64,000 nt of DNA from Paramecium primaurelia. Its lineage: Eukaryota; Ciliophora; Oligohymenophorea; Peniculida; Parameciidae. Positions 37,034-48,879 of this stretch are shown piece after piece. Position numbers and translations under genes: made by a program. The stretch lies in contig CAJJDM010000003.1 of assembly GCA_905182975.1 (NCBI GenBank), positions 229,890-293,889 on the forward strand, in the 5' to 3' direction. The notes beneath the pieces were generated by a model. The model was not told the origin of the DNA. It saw only the letters and a program-made list of their open reading frames with translations, and did not search any database. Each line of letters starts with the position of its first letter. The stretch's first letter is position 1.

Positions 37034-38503
37034 TCATTTTTATTTATTTTGAAAAATAGTAGTAATTTAATTACTCAAAGATTATAATTTCTTATAATTA
37101 TCCACTAAATGGGTATCAGAGTCCATCACCCAATCATCATCAAAAACAAGAGTTTGAGTTGGTCTTTACTTAATTTTAGGTTTCTTCAAATAATCAGGTA
37201 ATGTTCTAACCCTTAAATTTTAATTTTATTAGAATTCTTCTGGGATTATGTATTCAGTATCTTCACTTATTTCATCTCTTGATAATTGATGGATACTATT
37301 AATATTACCCAATGGACTACTACCATTACTTTAACCACTTTATTCTTTTCCAAATGAAAAGAGATTCTAATTAAAAGATTATTTAATTAGAGATGGACAA
37401 AAGGTTTTTCTTTTATTTGGATTAATATGATTTTATTTAATGTTTCTATAGAATGATAAATTATATACATTTATTAATTTGATGGATATTTATCTATCTA
37501 AAAATTATCATCAAATTATATTGTTCCAAAGCGAGAATATATTTCTGTCTATGCAGTATTTTGGATATCCCAATCATAAATTGAATCAATTGTTATCTTC
37601 CCATTTTTAGCAGCTTATTAAAATAATTTAACAATTGATTTATAATCTGGTTCTGTAGCATATGTAAGTTTACGTAAATAACTATATATATATATAATAA
37701 TAAAATACTCATATATTTTTTTAAGTTCTTCAGGTAAATTTTTAAATAAATCAGCAGTCTATTTTTATTTAATTTCACCAACTTTTTGAATTTTTTAGTC
37801 ACTTGGTATCTGTTTTATGTTTTGCCATGGCAATTTACTGAAACAATGAAAATCTTCATTTTTACCCAAAATAAAAATACAATAAGATGTAAATTAAAGA
37901 TTCCAAATCATCCTTTCTTCCTAACTCATTTCCTTTATGAGCTGCTATTGAAGCATATCGAGATGTTCCAATAAAGGGCTATCTGTCTTTGAAAGGTCTA
38001 ATTATATTATTATTTTACAAATGTGCTCCGTTTTTACGTAGAAATGCTTTACTTATACCATAATCTATAATGTAGAACCTATTATTTTCATCAATCATAA
38101 TATTTTCTGGTTTTAAATCTCTATGTAATACCCCTTTTTAATGAATATCATCCAGTACTTCAACTAATTTAATCCCAATCTATAAAATTGTTTTGAGGCT
38201 AAATTTCTTTTATTGTTTTATCAAGGAAGATAAATCTTTAGAAAGAAGTTGTAAAACCAATACATTAAAGTCATCCTATTTACCAAAGTAAAGCATTTAA
38301 GGTACTCCCTAAACACCTTCTAATTTCCGAATTATGTCTACTTCTTTTTCTAAAGATCTGATATGTTCATTTTCAGGTTTTTCAATTTTAATTGCTACTT
38401 ATTATCCTGTTTTTTGATCAAAACCAAGCATTACAAATCCAAATGCCCCTGATGCAATTTTTCTCGATAATATATATTGATTATTTATTCTTAGAGATTT
38501 CAT
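37034..38503 (-). CDS. Casein kinase 1-like protein kinase (second copy)
   Basis: 456 residues; introns of 21, 28, 27 and 23 nt give a length divisible by three. Kinase motifs: IASGAFGFVMLG, VAIKIEKPEN, LLSKDLSSLI, GVLHRDLKPENIM, YIIDYGIS (in place of DFG), and the CK1 hallmark GTSRYASIAAHKGNELGRKDDLES, then KLPWQNIKQ. All catalytic residues are present. The ~150-residue C-terminus is Ser/Asn/Gln-rich and ends with an acidic VFDDDWVMDSD segment. It is a paralogue of 24206-25895; both have an intron at the same codon in the H-[LI]-P-[LF] block before GTSRYAS, this one with a TAG acceptor and the other with AAG. Confidence 0.9.
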
Positions 38504-38707
38504 TTTTAATTATTCTTAATTATCAATATAATATTAAATTAATATGTTTTCATCTAAATGAATTGAATAATAACAAAATACTAATTACTTATAAAATATA
38601 ATTATCAAAATGTTGAATTTATATACAAAAATATTGAATTATAAATAAGTATTCATAAATAATTATCATTTAATCTAAAGTCCACTTTTAATGTATTGAT
38701 TATTTTA

Positions 38708-39697
38708 TCAAAATTTCTAAGCTAATATATATATTTACTTTTCAATAAACTAAGAAGAATGATTCAACTATTTCTCAAATCTACTATCATATAATTTTGT
38801 TACACTTTCTTTTATTTTACCTAATAATAAAATTAAATTTCTTTCATCTTCTTCAGAGTTCTTTTTAGTAATAACTTTATTTATAGCTTAATTCATTTTT
38901 CCTTATCTAGATTTTTCTAATAAAGAACTTTATTTTAATTATTATGAAGGAGTTTATGGCACTATTTTATTTTATATATTTACTATCTTAAAATGGATCT
39001 TAGAAAGACTTTGTATTACTTTTTTAAACAGTTTTTTTTTAAGTTATAGGTGTTTATGGTACTTGAACCTATGATTTTGTAGTTTATGGTCTATTGTTAT
39101 TATTTGTTTTTTTATTTTAAACTTGATTATTACTTGTTTAGATCTGTTGAGCTTATTATTATATTTTTTTTTATCCTCCTTATTTATTTGTATTAGGAAA
39201 TTTTCCATTTACTCTAACATTATTGGCTGCTTAAACTACTTTGATTTTATTGGCATCTTATTCAGTAACTAAATTGTCTTCTTCCTCTATAACTAAATGT
39301 GTATATTTGGAAATCTATTGATCAATCTCTTATTTTTCTTCTAAATTTTCATTAGAAATCAGATATACATATTGAATTATATTCATTTATGCCTTAAATT
39401 AGCTATATGGATTATTTTTATTATTTCCATAATTGAGAAAGATTGTCAACATTCTAATTTTACTTTTTAAGATTCAAAACTAGTCCATAATTTAATGATA
39501 ATACATTTCTCTACTGATTAAGAGTCTTTCTATTTTTCACTATTTCTAGTACTTCTGAAATCATTTGTCAATGATGGAGTATACTATCTATCCGATGAAA
39601 GATTACGAGATCTATATGATGGGCATTAAAGTTTTCCTTTTAAAGATTCCAATTCTTCTAATTATGTAATATGCCTATCATTCAATTAAATACTCAT
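38708..39697 (-). CDS. Coiled-coil / low-complexity hypothetical protein
   Basis: 304 residues after introns of 25, 28 and 22 nt (all TAG acceptors); exon sum divisible by three. The N-terminus has Arg/Ser-rich segments (YRSRNLSSDRQYTPSLTND), the middle a coiled coil (NENLEEKQEIDQQISKY is read across an intron), then a Gln/Asn/Lys-rich low-complexity region, and a C-terminal helix (DERNLILLLGKIKESVTKLY). Function unknown. The antisense strand is also open but unnaturally hydrophobic. Confidence 0.6.
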
Positions 39698-40132
39698 TTA
39701 TTATTAAATATAGTAACTAATATTATTAAATAACATAATCATTAAAAAAAGAAATTATTAAACTGCCAATAACAATTGATAAATACAAGTAAGTTAATGT
39801 ATCAATATAAAATTGTAATATAGTTATATAGAGACTAAATATAATTGTTATAAAATAAATATAAAGAAAGTTCTTAATTTAACAATTGTTGGAATTGTTA
39901 AAGTATTTAGAGTTGAAATCAAAGAAGTTTAGGTTTTCTTTTTTTTTATTTTATTTATAAATATTTTAACTTAAAAATAAGTTTAATTGAAAATATTAAC
40001 ATTTTTATTAATTTCATAAATTTTTTACTCCTTTGTGAGATAAAATTTGACTTAAGTTCGAGTAGATGAATGTGAAATAATGGAGTTAATTCTTAGTCTT
40101 ATAATATTATTTATTTCACACCCTTCATTAGA
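39698..40132. other. Divergent intergenic region
   Basis: About 435 AT-rich bases between the starts of a coiled-coil gene (minus) and a possible transcription factor gene (plus). No gene seen; a short inverted repeat near 40071-40120 is described separately. Confidence 0.5.
40071..40120. repeat. 10-bp inverted repeat just upstream of a start codon
   Basis: TGTGAAATAA at 40071-40080 is an exact reverse complement of TTATTTCACA at 40111-40120, with a 30-base spacer. The second arm ends 12 bases before the start codon at 40133. It could be a protein-binding site or chance in AT-rich DNA; the arms include two G/C positions each, which makes chance a little less likely. Confidence 0.3.
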
Positions 40133-40897
40133 ATGAACATAAAAAATAGATTAATAAGACCTCCAGTTCCAAAATTTAATTTAAATGTATTTGAAACTAA
40201 CACTCTTCAAATAATTCCAATTGAGAAATAAACTCAAGAATCTAATTGTAATTCAACTCGATTAGATAATAATTCTGATACTTCTTCTGATAATAATCAG
40301 GAATTAAGTTTTGATAGAAAAAAACTATCAGCAATTGTTGAAGAAATGAAAAACTAAATATCTCTTTTGGGATTGAATGAAGATCTACTAAAAGTTGCTA
40401 TATAACTGTTATAACCTCAATTATTATCTGAACTAAAATAAAAAAAATATACAGCCATTGCCATAGCTATAGCAGGATTAATTGCTGCTTTAAAATAAAC
40501 TTATATTCCTGTAACTCAAAAAGAAATTTTGGCTAAAATTTCAGTTTCAAAAAAATTAATTAAAAAAATATTACTCAAAATACATAATAATTATAAATTA
40601 GAATCAGTTGTTTATGCATTTATATAATCAATATCATAAAATTTGGGATTTAATTAAAGATTTATTAAATTCTGTGTTTAAGTATTTAAGAAAATCCAAT
40701 AGAATAATTTAATTCAAGGAGAACATGAGAATGTCATTGCAGCAGCAATTATCAAATATAGTGGAGATATTATATTTGCTAGTAGAGGAGGTATAATACC
40801 TTCAGTGATTGCATAATAAGCTAAATGTAGTATTAGTACATTTAAGATATTTCATAAAAAAGTATTTGAGAAATTATACTTATTATGCAAAAACTGA
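40133..40897 (+). CDS. Possible TFIIB/cyclin-fold protein
   Basis: 254 residues, one exon. The N-terminal ~85 residues are polar. From about residue 90 the protein is all-helical in two similar halves: KYTAIAIAIAGLIAALKQTYIPVTQKEI followed by SVSKKLIKKIL, and later HENVIAAAIIKYSGD followed by QAKCSISTFKIFHKKV. The pattern of an Ala-rich helix then a short helix-turn-helix-like SxSxxxFK segment recalls the paired cyclin folds of TFIIB/BRF-type factors. No zinc ribbon is present at the N-terminus. The assignment is tentative; it could be another helical protein. Confidence 0.45.
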
Positions 40898-40950
40898 TAG
40901 TTTTATCATGATTTCATTAAGTTTATTTATATTTTCTATTTAAAAATATA

Positions 40951-42518
40951 TCAATCACTTTCATGGCATAATTTTAAAAACTTATTGTATTTAATAATTT
41001 TTTCAAATTTAATTGGGGGACCAATATTAATATTAGAATTTGGAAGTGAAAACTAATTTATATATAAAATATAAATACAGCAATATCTACGAAATAAGAG
41101 TCCTCAGTATCTACTAATGAATCTCCAATAATAAATTGTAATGAAGATTTCTAATATATAAATTAATATTACTTTTGAAATCAAATAGGTCAAATGATTT
41201 TATAACTCTGTAAATGTATTATATTCATAAAGTGGCTTATAAATATAATCAAGATTTATCCTTTCATTATTCATCTAGTTTATTTATTATTCAGTTAATT
41301 CAGGATTAGTTTATAAAGTCAATATTTCACAATGTTTCTTTGCCTTTTCAATATTTGAATATAATCTTCTACTTCCTAATTTAACTTTAGAATCTTTAAA
41401 TTTATTAGTTATTTTTGTCCATCCCACAATATCAGAATGATGAATAGGATCCTCTAAATAAACTATAATTGGTTTTTCTTGGCATAATTTAAAATAATAA
41501 TCTATCAATTAATCTGCATCTAATAATTTTTTAGGATTATCTAAGTCATATTTCTTTTCTTCAGGTACATAAAATAATTCAGCTAACCAAACTAAACCAA
41601 GCTAAACTTAATCCTTCAATTAAGCTGCATCTATTGCTTATTCAATTATTTTTATATTATCAGGAATTGTATCACCAGGACATATAAATGTTCCATCTTA
41701 ATAATATTAAAGACCAGCTTCTCCTTTTTTACCTGAAATAATAGTTTTTTTGACATTATTAACAACATTTTATATTTTTTATACTGCTCCTTCTCCATCA
41801 CATATTAATAAAAATTTATAAATTTTACACTTAGAACCAACTACTTTACTACCTTAAAGTAAATTAACAAATATTTTAGGTGTTTTAACTTCTTAAGTAT
41901 TAAATTATTGACAAAGTAATTTTGATAAACTTTAATTCATAAAGTGAGCATGTAAAGATAGTAAACTAAATGAAATTTATTGAATAACATTAATACGATT
42001 CTAAAATATATTAGATTATATACTGGATGTTCAGTAAGATATTTCATTAAAGTATCATCAACCTATTTTTAATCCTTTGATTTTTTTCCTCTTAATTAGA
42101 GAGAAACCTTTTCTATTTCTTATATAGCTTATTTCATGTTTTTCTATTCATCATCACTTAAATTAATATTAATCTTACTAAAATATCTCTTATTCTGGAA
42201 AAGCTTAAGAAAAATAGAGTGGGGAATTAAAATGTAATTTTTGATTTTTGAATTAGACAGTGAAAATCAATTAGATAGTTGGCTTTAACTCATTGTTTAA
42301 GATTTCTAAACCAGTAACTTCATCTAATTCAATCACAGGAGTAGATAACTTAATTTATAATAATAAGTTACTTTTCCAAAGTATTGAGAAAATGTTGTAT
42401 ATGGATCAGCTGGTTTTTATGAAAGAATTGTATTAACTGCATCTTTAATAATATCCTCTATTTTGTATTGTTCAATATATGCTTTAACTTCTGGAGGAAT
42501 GTATGGTGATTTAGACAT
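40951..42518 (-). CDS. ENO4: Enolase 4-like protein with N-terminal docking domain, probably non-catalytic
   Basis: 483 residues; introns of 23, 22, 23, 22 and 26 nt leave a multiple of three. Residues ~7-45 (VKAYIEQYKIEDIIKDAVN ... KPADPYTTFSQYF) form a DPY-30/RII-alpha-like dimerisation-docking helix pair, as found at the start of enolase 4. The rest is enolase: VYLEDPIHHSDIVGW keeps the Glu-Asp of the SIEDP motif, and FIIGDSLVDTEDSYFVDIA and GPPIKFEKIIKYNKFLK match the C-terminus. Other key sites are replaced: the GDEGG region, the first metal Asp (LVWLAELFY), the GDD Asp (KLGSRRL) and the catalytic Lys. A structural role in cilia, as inferred for animal ENO4, is plausible. Confidence 0.8.
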
Positions 42519-42546
42519 TTAATAAATATAATTTATAATATTCTAA

Positions 42547-43476
42547 TCAAAATCTCTTACCACTTAATCCAAATGGACTTGGAAAATCTTATTATTATTT
42601 TTGTTTAGGTTTTGATTATGTAAATGATTAATCAATGTCATAGGCACCAACTCCAGGAAAATTTAAGAATTTATCTTATCTTTTACTATATTTATCAATT
42701 GAAATAACTCCAATAACTTTTTATTTTGTTTTAATATCATAAGCACCTACACTAGGACCTGCATCTTACTTTTATTAACTAAATCTCTTAGCTGATGAAG
42801 AGAAACATTAAAATCTCCAAGGTATTTATTCAATCTTTATAGAGGAATCAATATATTCATTATAATATGCTCCAGGAGGAGGAACTGGTTTATCTTTCAT
42901 TTTTTCTCTTTGTTAAGCTAACTCTAAACTATCAGAGGGAAATAAAGAAAAAATATTCCTATGTGCTCAATACTAATAATGAGTATTCATACTTTTTGGT
43001 TTTCTTCTCTTGGATTATCCTGACATAGGAGTTTGAGATCTTGAATTGTAATATCCTTAAACTTATAATTACCTAGTTTCTTCAATAGAATTTTCTAATT
43101 CTGTATTTTGTTTTTGGTAGACTATTTTAAGTCGTTTACCTTTTTATTTAAGGGGTAAACTCTAAAAGTTATTAATTGAAATGTCTGGATTTTAAGAGTA
43201 ACTGAAGCTTCTTCTTTCTGGTTTTTTATATTTCTATTCTATTTTCATTCTTTCACCTGGTTTAGCATAAGCCGATAATTATGGACTTGCTAAGGAAACT
43301 CTTGGTAAATTATTATTATAGTTTTTAGGGCTAACACTTTATCTATTATTTAGATTTCTTGCCAAAGATTTTGAAAAATCTATGCCTTTAGTATTTTATT
43401 ATTAGTTTATTTCATAATAGCCAACAGGAGGATTGTAAGTAGGTTGAAAACTAATTCGATCACTTTTTGAAAACAT
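42547..43476 (-). CDS. SHIPPO/STPG-repeat protein (microtubule-associated)
   Basis: 300 residues. Degenerate PGPxxY repeats recur: NPPVGYYEIN near the N-terminus, PPPGAYYNEY, AGPSVGAYDIKTK and FPGVGAYDID, each followed by a basic or Phe-rich segment (GKRF at the end). Such repeats are found in sperm-tail and ciliary microtubule proteins. One 27-nt intron with in-frame TGA must be removed in the middle; its only frame-keeping acceptor is GAG, and a TAG at 20 nt is passed over. The start codon faces the next gene across only 19 bp. Confidence 0.75.
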
Positions 43477-43495
43477 TATTATTATATTATAATAA
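43477..43495. promoter_or_regulatory. 19-bp spacer between divergent start codons
   Basis: Only 19 AT-rich bases separate the ATG of the SHIPPO-repeat gene (minus) from that of the small membrane protein gene (plus). Any core promoter or 5' UTR for both must be here or inside the coding regions. Whether it truly drives both genes cannot be told from sequence. Confidence 0.35.
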
Positions 43496-43962
43496 ATGTT
43501 AGTTTTTATATTACTTTAACTAGTTTAAGCATAAATAAGAAAATATGATTGGATTAACAATTACTTCGCATTATAATGCACATGTTTAGAAGAATGTTGC
43601 ATTTATGGATCATTTATTTTAAAAAACGATAAAGTTATGAATACTAATTTTGTATAGATAGATGCTAAATTATAAGGATCAGGATGTACTTAATATACTG
43701 TTGAAAATGTACTCATAATTTATTTTACAATAAGGTAATCTGTACTCTAGAATCACCTACTGATGTTCAAACTACATTGAGTTGTCCACTCTAAGGTTGG
43801 GAATGGTTAGTCTCCAGAGATAGTAATACTGGATCAATTTATTGGACTGATAACAAAAACTGTCAAGGAGTTTGGAATGTAATCGATTTATCTGCCAATT
43901 AAGTGGTTTATATATTCAGTCCTATTATTATGCTAGGAATAATTATTTTTTATTAGTTATGA
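43496..43962 (+). CDS. Small type I membrane protein with signal peptide
   Basis: 146 residues with one 26-nt intron (GTACTC...AAG). The signal peptide is MLVFILLQLVQAQ. The ectodomain has about eight cysteines (CTCLEECC, GCTQ, VICTLE, LSCPLQGW, NKNCQGVW), suggesting disulfides, and Trp-rich segments (GWEWLVSRDSN). A C-terminal hydrophobic helix (VVYIFSPIIMLGIIIFYQL) ends the protein without a cytoplasmic tail. No family recognised. It is divergently paired with the SHIPPO-repeat gene. Confidence 0.6.
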
Positions 43963-44419
43963 TTTAATTATATTCTTATTTTTTCAAGGTGATTAATAGC
44001 ATAAGATAATATATTTTATTATTAATATAAATTCAATTGTAAGGATCCTAAAAATACAAGATAATTATTTTAGATATCAAATTTCAGTTTTTACTTAATC
44101 TTATTAATTTATTTAAATATATTGGATAAATTATCATTATTTAAGAGCTTTTTAAGGAAACTTTCAACTGTCTTGTAGAATCCAAAGTATAAATGAATTG
44201 AATTATTTATCAAATGATATTTTAAATGAATAATTAACATAAATTATAAGGTTGAGAGTAAATAAATTGTAATGATTTAATTTATCCTTATATTTTACCT
44301 AGTTCATTCATTATTAATAAATTCTATATTGAAATACTAATATTGTAGAGAATTTAGTCATTATAAAATAATATAATAAAGCTCACAAATATATATACAA
44401 ATATTTTACAATAAAATTT
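43963..44419. other. Intergenic, no gene seen
   Basis: About 457 AT-rich bases between two plus-strand genes. No open frame with protein-like composition, and no RNA gene recognised. Confidence 0.45.
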
Positions 44420-45926
44420 ATGTCTGAAATAGAGCAGCTAACAAAATAAAAAGATGAAATTGAAGCCAGTTAGACAACTCTAAAAATTTGGTGTTCTTTA
44501 AAAAAGAATTTATCATCAAAATTTAAGAATCCTACTGAAGCTTTTAAAGCATTAAAAAAAGAAGGAAAAGAAACATTATCAATAGAAGATCTTGCAGATT
44601 ATTCAAAAGGATTAGATTTGTAAATATTAACCTTATCTTTTAGAACAAATGTATTTAAAGATACAAGTCTTAATGAAGATAACTTCATCAAATGTTGGGA
44701 ACAATGGGAATATTAAGCAAAATAAAATGAACATAAATTATAAATGATTGAAGAGAAATTGGAATTATTAAATATATTAGAACAAAAAGATAAAGATGGA
44801 ATTAAACAATTAGAAGCTTAGAAGAATAAAAAAATATTAAATATTATCCAAAATTGTGATAATTTAGAATAATTATAAGAAAAATTGGATACTTTAGTAT
44901 AAGGAAGTTAATAATAACAAAAAGAGAAAACAGATATTATATAAAATGAATCTGATTGTTTCAATAAAATTTTATAAAAGAAATCTGAAATCAAAGCTTC
45001 TGAATTATAGATTAACAAATTATAATAAAAATAAAATCCAGAAGGATCTGAGGATAGTTAAATCTAAAATAAAAAAAAGAAAGTAAGTTATTTAGATGGT
45101 TCTACTAATGCTTTATAAAAAAGCAAAATAAATTTAAATATATCCAGTTCACAATTATAAACTAGTAGATTATCAACAGCCAATTAAAATAAATAATCTT
45201 TTATTTATGAGTCTTAAGTTTAAATATCTCCTACCAAAGGATAATAGTTTCTTAGAAATCCACCAGTTACATAATAATAATAATTGAAGAATAGTCCTAA
45301 TGAAGAAAGAGAAAGTGAAAGAAGATCTCACAAATCTAATAGAATGAGAGGAGATTTATAATCATATATTTCAGATCTATTTTAAAATGAAAGAGAATAA
45401 TCATTAAGATAAGAACCAAGATATGCTAGAGATTATGATAGACCATCATATTCTACTGATTAAAGAGGACTGACTGGTTTTCCAAATTTTAGAAAATATT
45501 TCAAAAATTAGTAATAAAAAAGAGAACCTTAAGAATTAGAACCTGAATCTACTAATATTTCCAAACGACTCTAAAATATTAGGTATTCAATAAATTTAAT
45601 TAAGATATAAATTAGATGATTTTTAGAATCAAAAACTAACTCAATATAGAACCAAACCTTAAACACTTTAAGATTGGAATCCAGAGAAACCCATAAGACT
45701 TTCTTAACAAAAACCTAAATAAGGAAGTAGGAAATCTAGTCCATAATACACTCCAGGAAATACACATAGACTAAATCTTGATAAGTTAAGATAAGAGAAA
45801 TAATAGAGTTAAGGTTCTGGACAATAATAAAAAGCAGATCCTAAACAAAATGAATCTGAATCAGGTTTTTTGAGTATGGAATAATTGAATTCAACTTTAA
45901 AAGGAGAATCATAGGCTAATCCTTGA
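44420..45926 (+). CDS. Hypothetical protein: helical N-terminus, disordered Gln/Arg-rich C-terminus
   Basis: About 494 residues with one 22-nt intron (AAG acceptor) in the last third. Residues 1-110 are helical and somewhat EF-hand-like in spacing (LSIEDLADYSKGLDL ... TSLNEDNFIKCWEQW) without complete calcium loops. A coiled coil follows (EEKLELLNILEQKDKDGIKQ), then a long Ser/Gln/Arg-rich region with repeated basic-acidic patches (EERESERRSHKSNRMRGD, REPRYARDYDRPSY). Such architecture is common in ciliate basal-body and cortical proteins, but I recognise no family. Confidence 0.6.
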
Positions 45927-46035
45927 TATATAATGAATAGACGATACAAGATAATAAAAATATTGCAATATTATTAAAATTATATAGTTTCTTGTTTTGT
46001 ATAATTATGCTGTTCTTTTTTAGCTGAATATATTT

Positions 46036-46607
46036 TCAATATTCATATGTTTTATTTCCAATATAGAAATCTTTTAAGAATTCACTCTTCCCTTTAAGCT
46101 TTTAATTTTCTAAATAAGAATATCCTGCATCAGATCTATTTTGATTAGCAAAATATTGGAATAAATGATCTCTATTTAACATATGCCATTCAGCTTGGTA
46201 GAGTAATTCATATCCACGATATACCTATATTTATAGATATGCATGATACCCATCTATCTACAGCATCAGGATCTCTTAAGTATGCTCTCTTTCTGATTAC
46301 ATTAGCAACATTAAGCATAGCTTATTATGAATTACAAGTGACTTCTAAATCATGAATTCTTAATAAAAATGGAATTAGTCGACACACTTTTCTATAAAAT
46401 CTCAACACTTTGAAATGAGCTTAAATAATATTTTTAGAAGGTCTTCCACTTGTTAAACCTTCAAAGATTTCAGTCCCTCTCATTGTAATGTTGTTACCAC
46501 CATATTACTTAATTATTAAATATATAATTTACCTTTCCTCTAGCACCATGTGTTCCAATTTCTGGAAAGAGATTCAAATTGTTTTGAAAGTTTTAATTTT
46601 AATTCAT
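46036..46607 (-). CDS. Complex I LYR-family subunit, NDUFA6/B14-like
   Basis: 173 residues after two 25-nt introns. Following a leader (PEIGTHGARGK-QYGGNN) the LYR-type motif reads VLRFYRKVCRLIPFLLRIH; later AMLNVANVIRKRAYLRDPDAVDRW and GYELLYQAEWHMLNRDHLFQYF match the B14 subunit pattern (D..VVD ... KG..EL.E....W.Q..H). B14 docks an acyl carrier protein on the matrix arm of complex I. The intron 46508-46532 ends AAG. A third respiratory-type gene in this window after the M16 protein and the 75-kDa subunit. Confidence 0.75.
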
Positions 46608-46864
46608 TTATTTATATTATCTTAAGAATAAAATAAATTTATTAACATATGAATATATTATCTAAAATAGATTATGTTTCTCTTAAATTTCTTTAACTTA
46701 TTTTGAAAAAATTCTTTAACTTTTATAATTATTAAAATAAATATTCAAATATGTATTGATCATCATTTATCTTATATGTTAAGATATTAAATATCTACTG
46801 AATTTTCACTTTATTATTTGTTAAACGAAATATTAATATTAAAATACATATTAATAAAATACAA

Positions 46865-48712
46865 ATGGAAAATAATTAAGAAGGAAATAATTATAATGAA
46901 ACTGAAGAAGAACATTAATAAAATGAACCTTAAGAGACTGAAAAAAATGTTTAATAATAAAACTCAAACGTTAAACAATAAGACAATTCCCCTTAAAAAT
47001 AAAATAGGGACTAGCAAAATAATAAATAGCAATAAGAAAGTAATCCAGAGGGTGAAGAGTAATTTGATGAAGAAAATATCGATGCTAATTCATTTACCCC
47101 TAGAATGAAAGAAGCATGCAAAAGAGAAGGATTTAAGAAGGAGGATTTAATAGAAAAAAGCAAAGACCTGATTATATATATGTTGAAATAAAAGGATCCA
47201 TCAGGTAATGAACATTGATTTTCTAAAGGCTAATTGGCAAACGAGGATGTTATATAAATGGTATTCGATCATTTTGAGGAAAAACGCCGATAGAAGATAT
47301 AACTTGTACGTCAGATGAGACAAAAAATCCTGTAGGAAGAATCACAAGGACTATGGCCTAATTAGATGTCTAACTCTAGTGTTTTCAGAAGTACTTCATC
47401 TTTAGCTGAAAAACGTGAGAAACTATTAAGTAGCATTCGCAAAAGGTAAGAATTAGAAATAGAAAAAATAATTAATTCAGAATAGAAAATGGAAGAATTG
47501 ACTAGAAATAATGCTGAAAAAGAAAAAAGAATATAAGAAAAGGAAAAATAAAGAGAATTGAAAATTTAATGGTAAAAAGAATAGGCAGAAAAAAAAAGAT
47601 TATAATTGGAAGAAGAAAGAAGAAAAAAGGAAGAAGAAGAAAAGAGAATTTAATTAGAATTAGAAGAATAATATAAAATTAAAGATTAAAAAAGGAAATA
47701 GAGAGAAGAAGAATTAGAGAGAAGGAGAAAAGAGGAAAATAAATTTAAAGAAGAATAAAGAATTGAAAAATAAAAAAAAATTTAGTAAGATAGAGAATAA
47801 TTCTTATAACGTTAATAAGAAATTTAAGATATTAGATTAAAAGAATTATAAGAGAAAGATTTAAGAAGATCATAAAAATTTGAAGAAGAGAGATTAAAAA
47901 GAATAGAGAGAGCAGAATAAGAAAGATTAGAATAAGAAGCTAAATTAGAATAGGTTCGAAGATTAAATGAAGAATAATTGAATAAAAAAAGATTAGATTA
48001 TGAAGAAAAACAAAAATTTGTTGAATAATAAAGATAATATTTTGAAACATAATAGCAAGAATATAAAAAATAGAAAGAAAAAGAAGGAGAAATGAAATAA
48101 GAAGAAATAAACAAGATTTTAAAATAAAATGAAGAATAGATGAGAAAAAAAATATAAGATTATGAAAAAAAACAACAGGAATTGTAATTAAAAAAGAAAA
48201 AATAAGAAGAGGAATAAAAATCATTATAAATGGAAAAATAGAAATTATTTTAAGAGAAAGAAAGAAAGATTCATGAAGTTTTAATTAGAAATGAATAATA
48301 AGCTGAATAACATAAAAATGAATTATTAAAAAAATTAGATTAAGCTAAAGTTAAATGTGAAAGAATTGAAAAAGAGAAATAAGAGGAATTAACAAGAAAA
48401 TTAGCAATAGCCTTTATTAAAGATTTAGATAAATAAGATAATTTATAAAGACGTGAATAATTAGATGAACTTAGAAAAGAATAACTTGAATAAAGAATTA
48501 AGCAAGATTTGATTAAAAGTTAGTAAATTTAAGTAGAAAAAGAACATTTAATTAAAATGAGTGAATAATTAAGAAAAGAAGCAGAAGAAAAGAGACAATA
48601 ATAACTCTTAGAAATTGAAAAAGAAAAAAAGAAGAAACATTAAATGAATTCTCATCGAATCATAACAGATATGAGTAAATCTAAATTATCAAATCGTGCA
48701 GGTTAAGAATGA
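46865..48712 (+). CDS. Long coiled-coil protein, Glu/Lys/Gln-rich
   Basis: 607 residues with one 24-nt intron near 47211 (AAG acceptor, contains TGA). The N-terminal ~75 residues are Asn/Gln/Glu-rich and disordered; residues ~80-200 contain a globular-looking helical part (SFTPRMKEACKREGF) and a Ser-rich segment. From about residue 200 to 590 almost every residue is Glu, Lys, Arg, Gln or Leu in heptad-like order, predicting one very long helix or coiled coil. This matches trichohyalin-like or ciliary/basal-body structural proteins in appearance only. Many codons here are TAA/TAG for Gln. Confidence 0.7.
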
Positions 48713-48879
48713 ATATTAAATATTAAATAAAAGTTCATATCTTTTTTTAACTTTATTAAATAATTATTATACTTTTAAAATTGTATCCTTTTTTTATTAA
48801 CTTCGTATTAATTAATTAAAAAAGCTCTTTTCATTCTTGCTTAAATTTATAGGTTATTTGTAATATAATATTAAAAAAA

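Noticed and set aside
47940..48224. Minus-strand multi-pass membrane protein-like frame
   Set aside because: It is the antisense of the Glu/Lys coiled coil, which automatically reads as Phe/Leu/Ile on the other strand.
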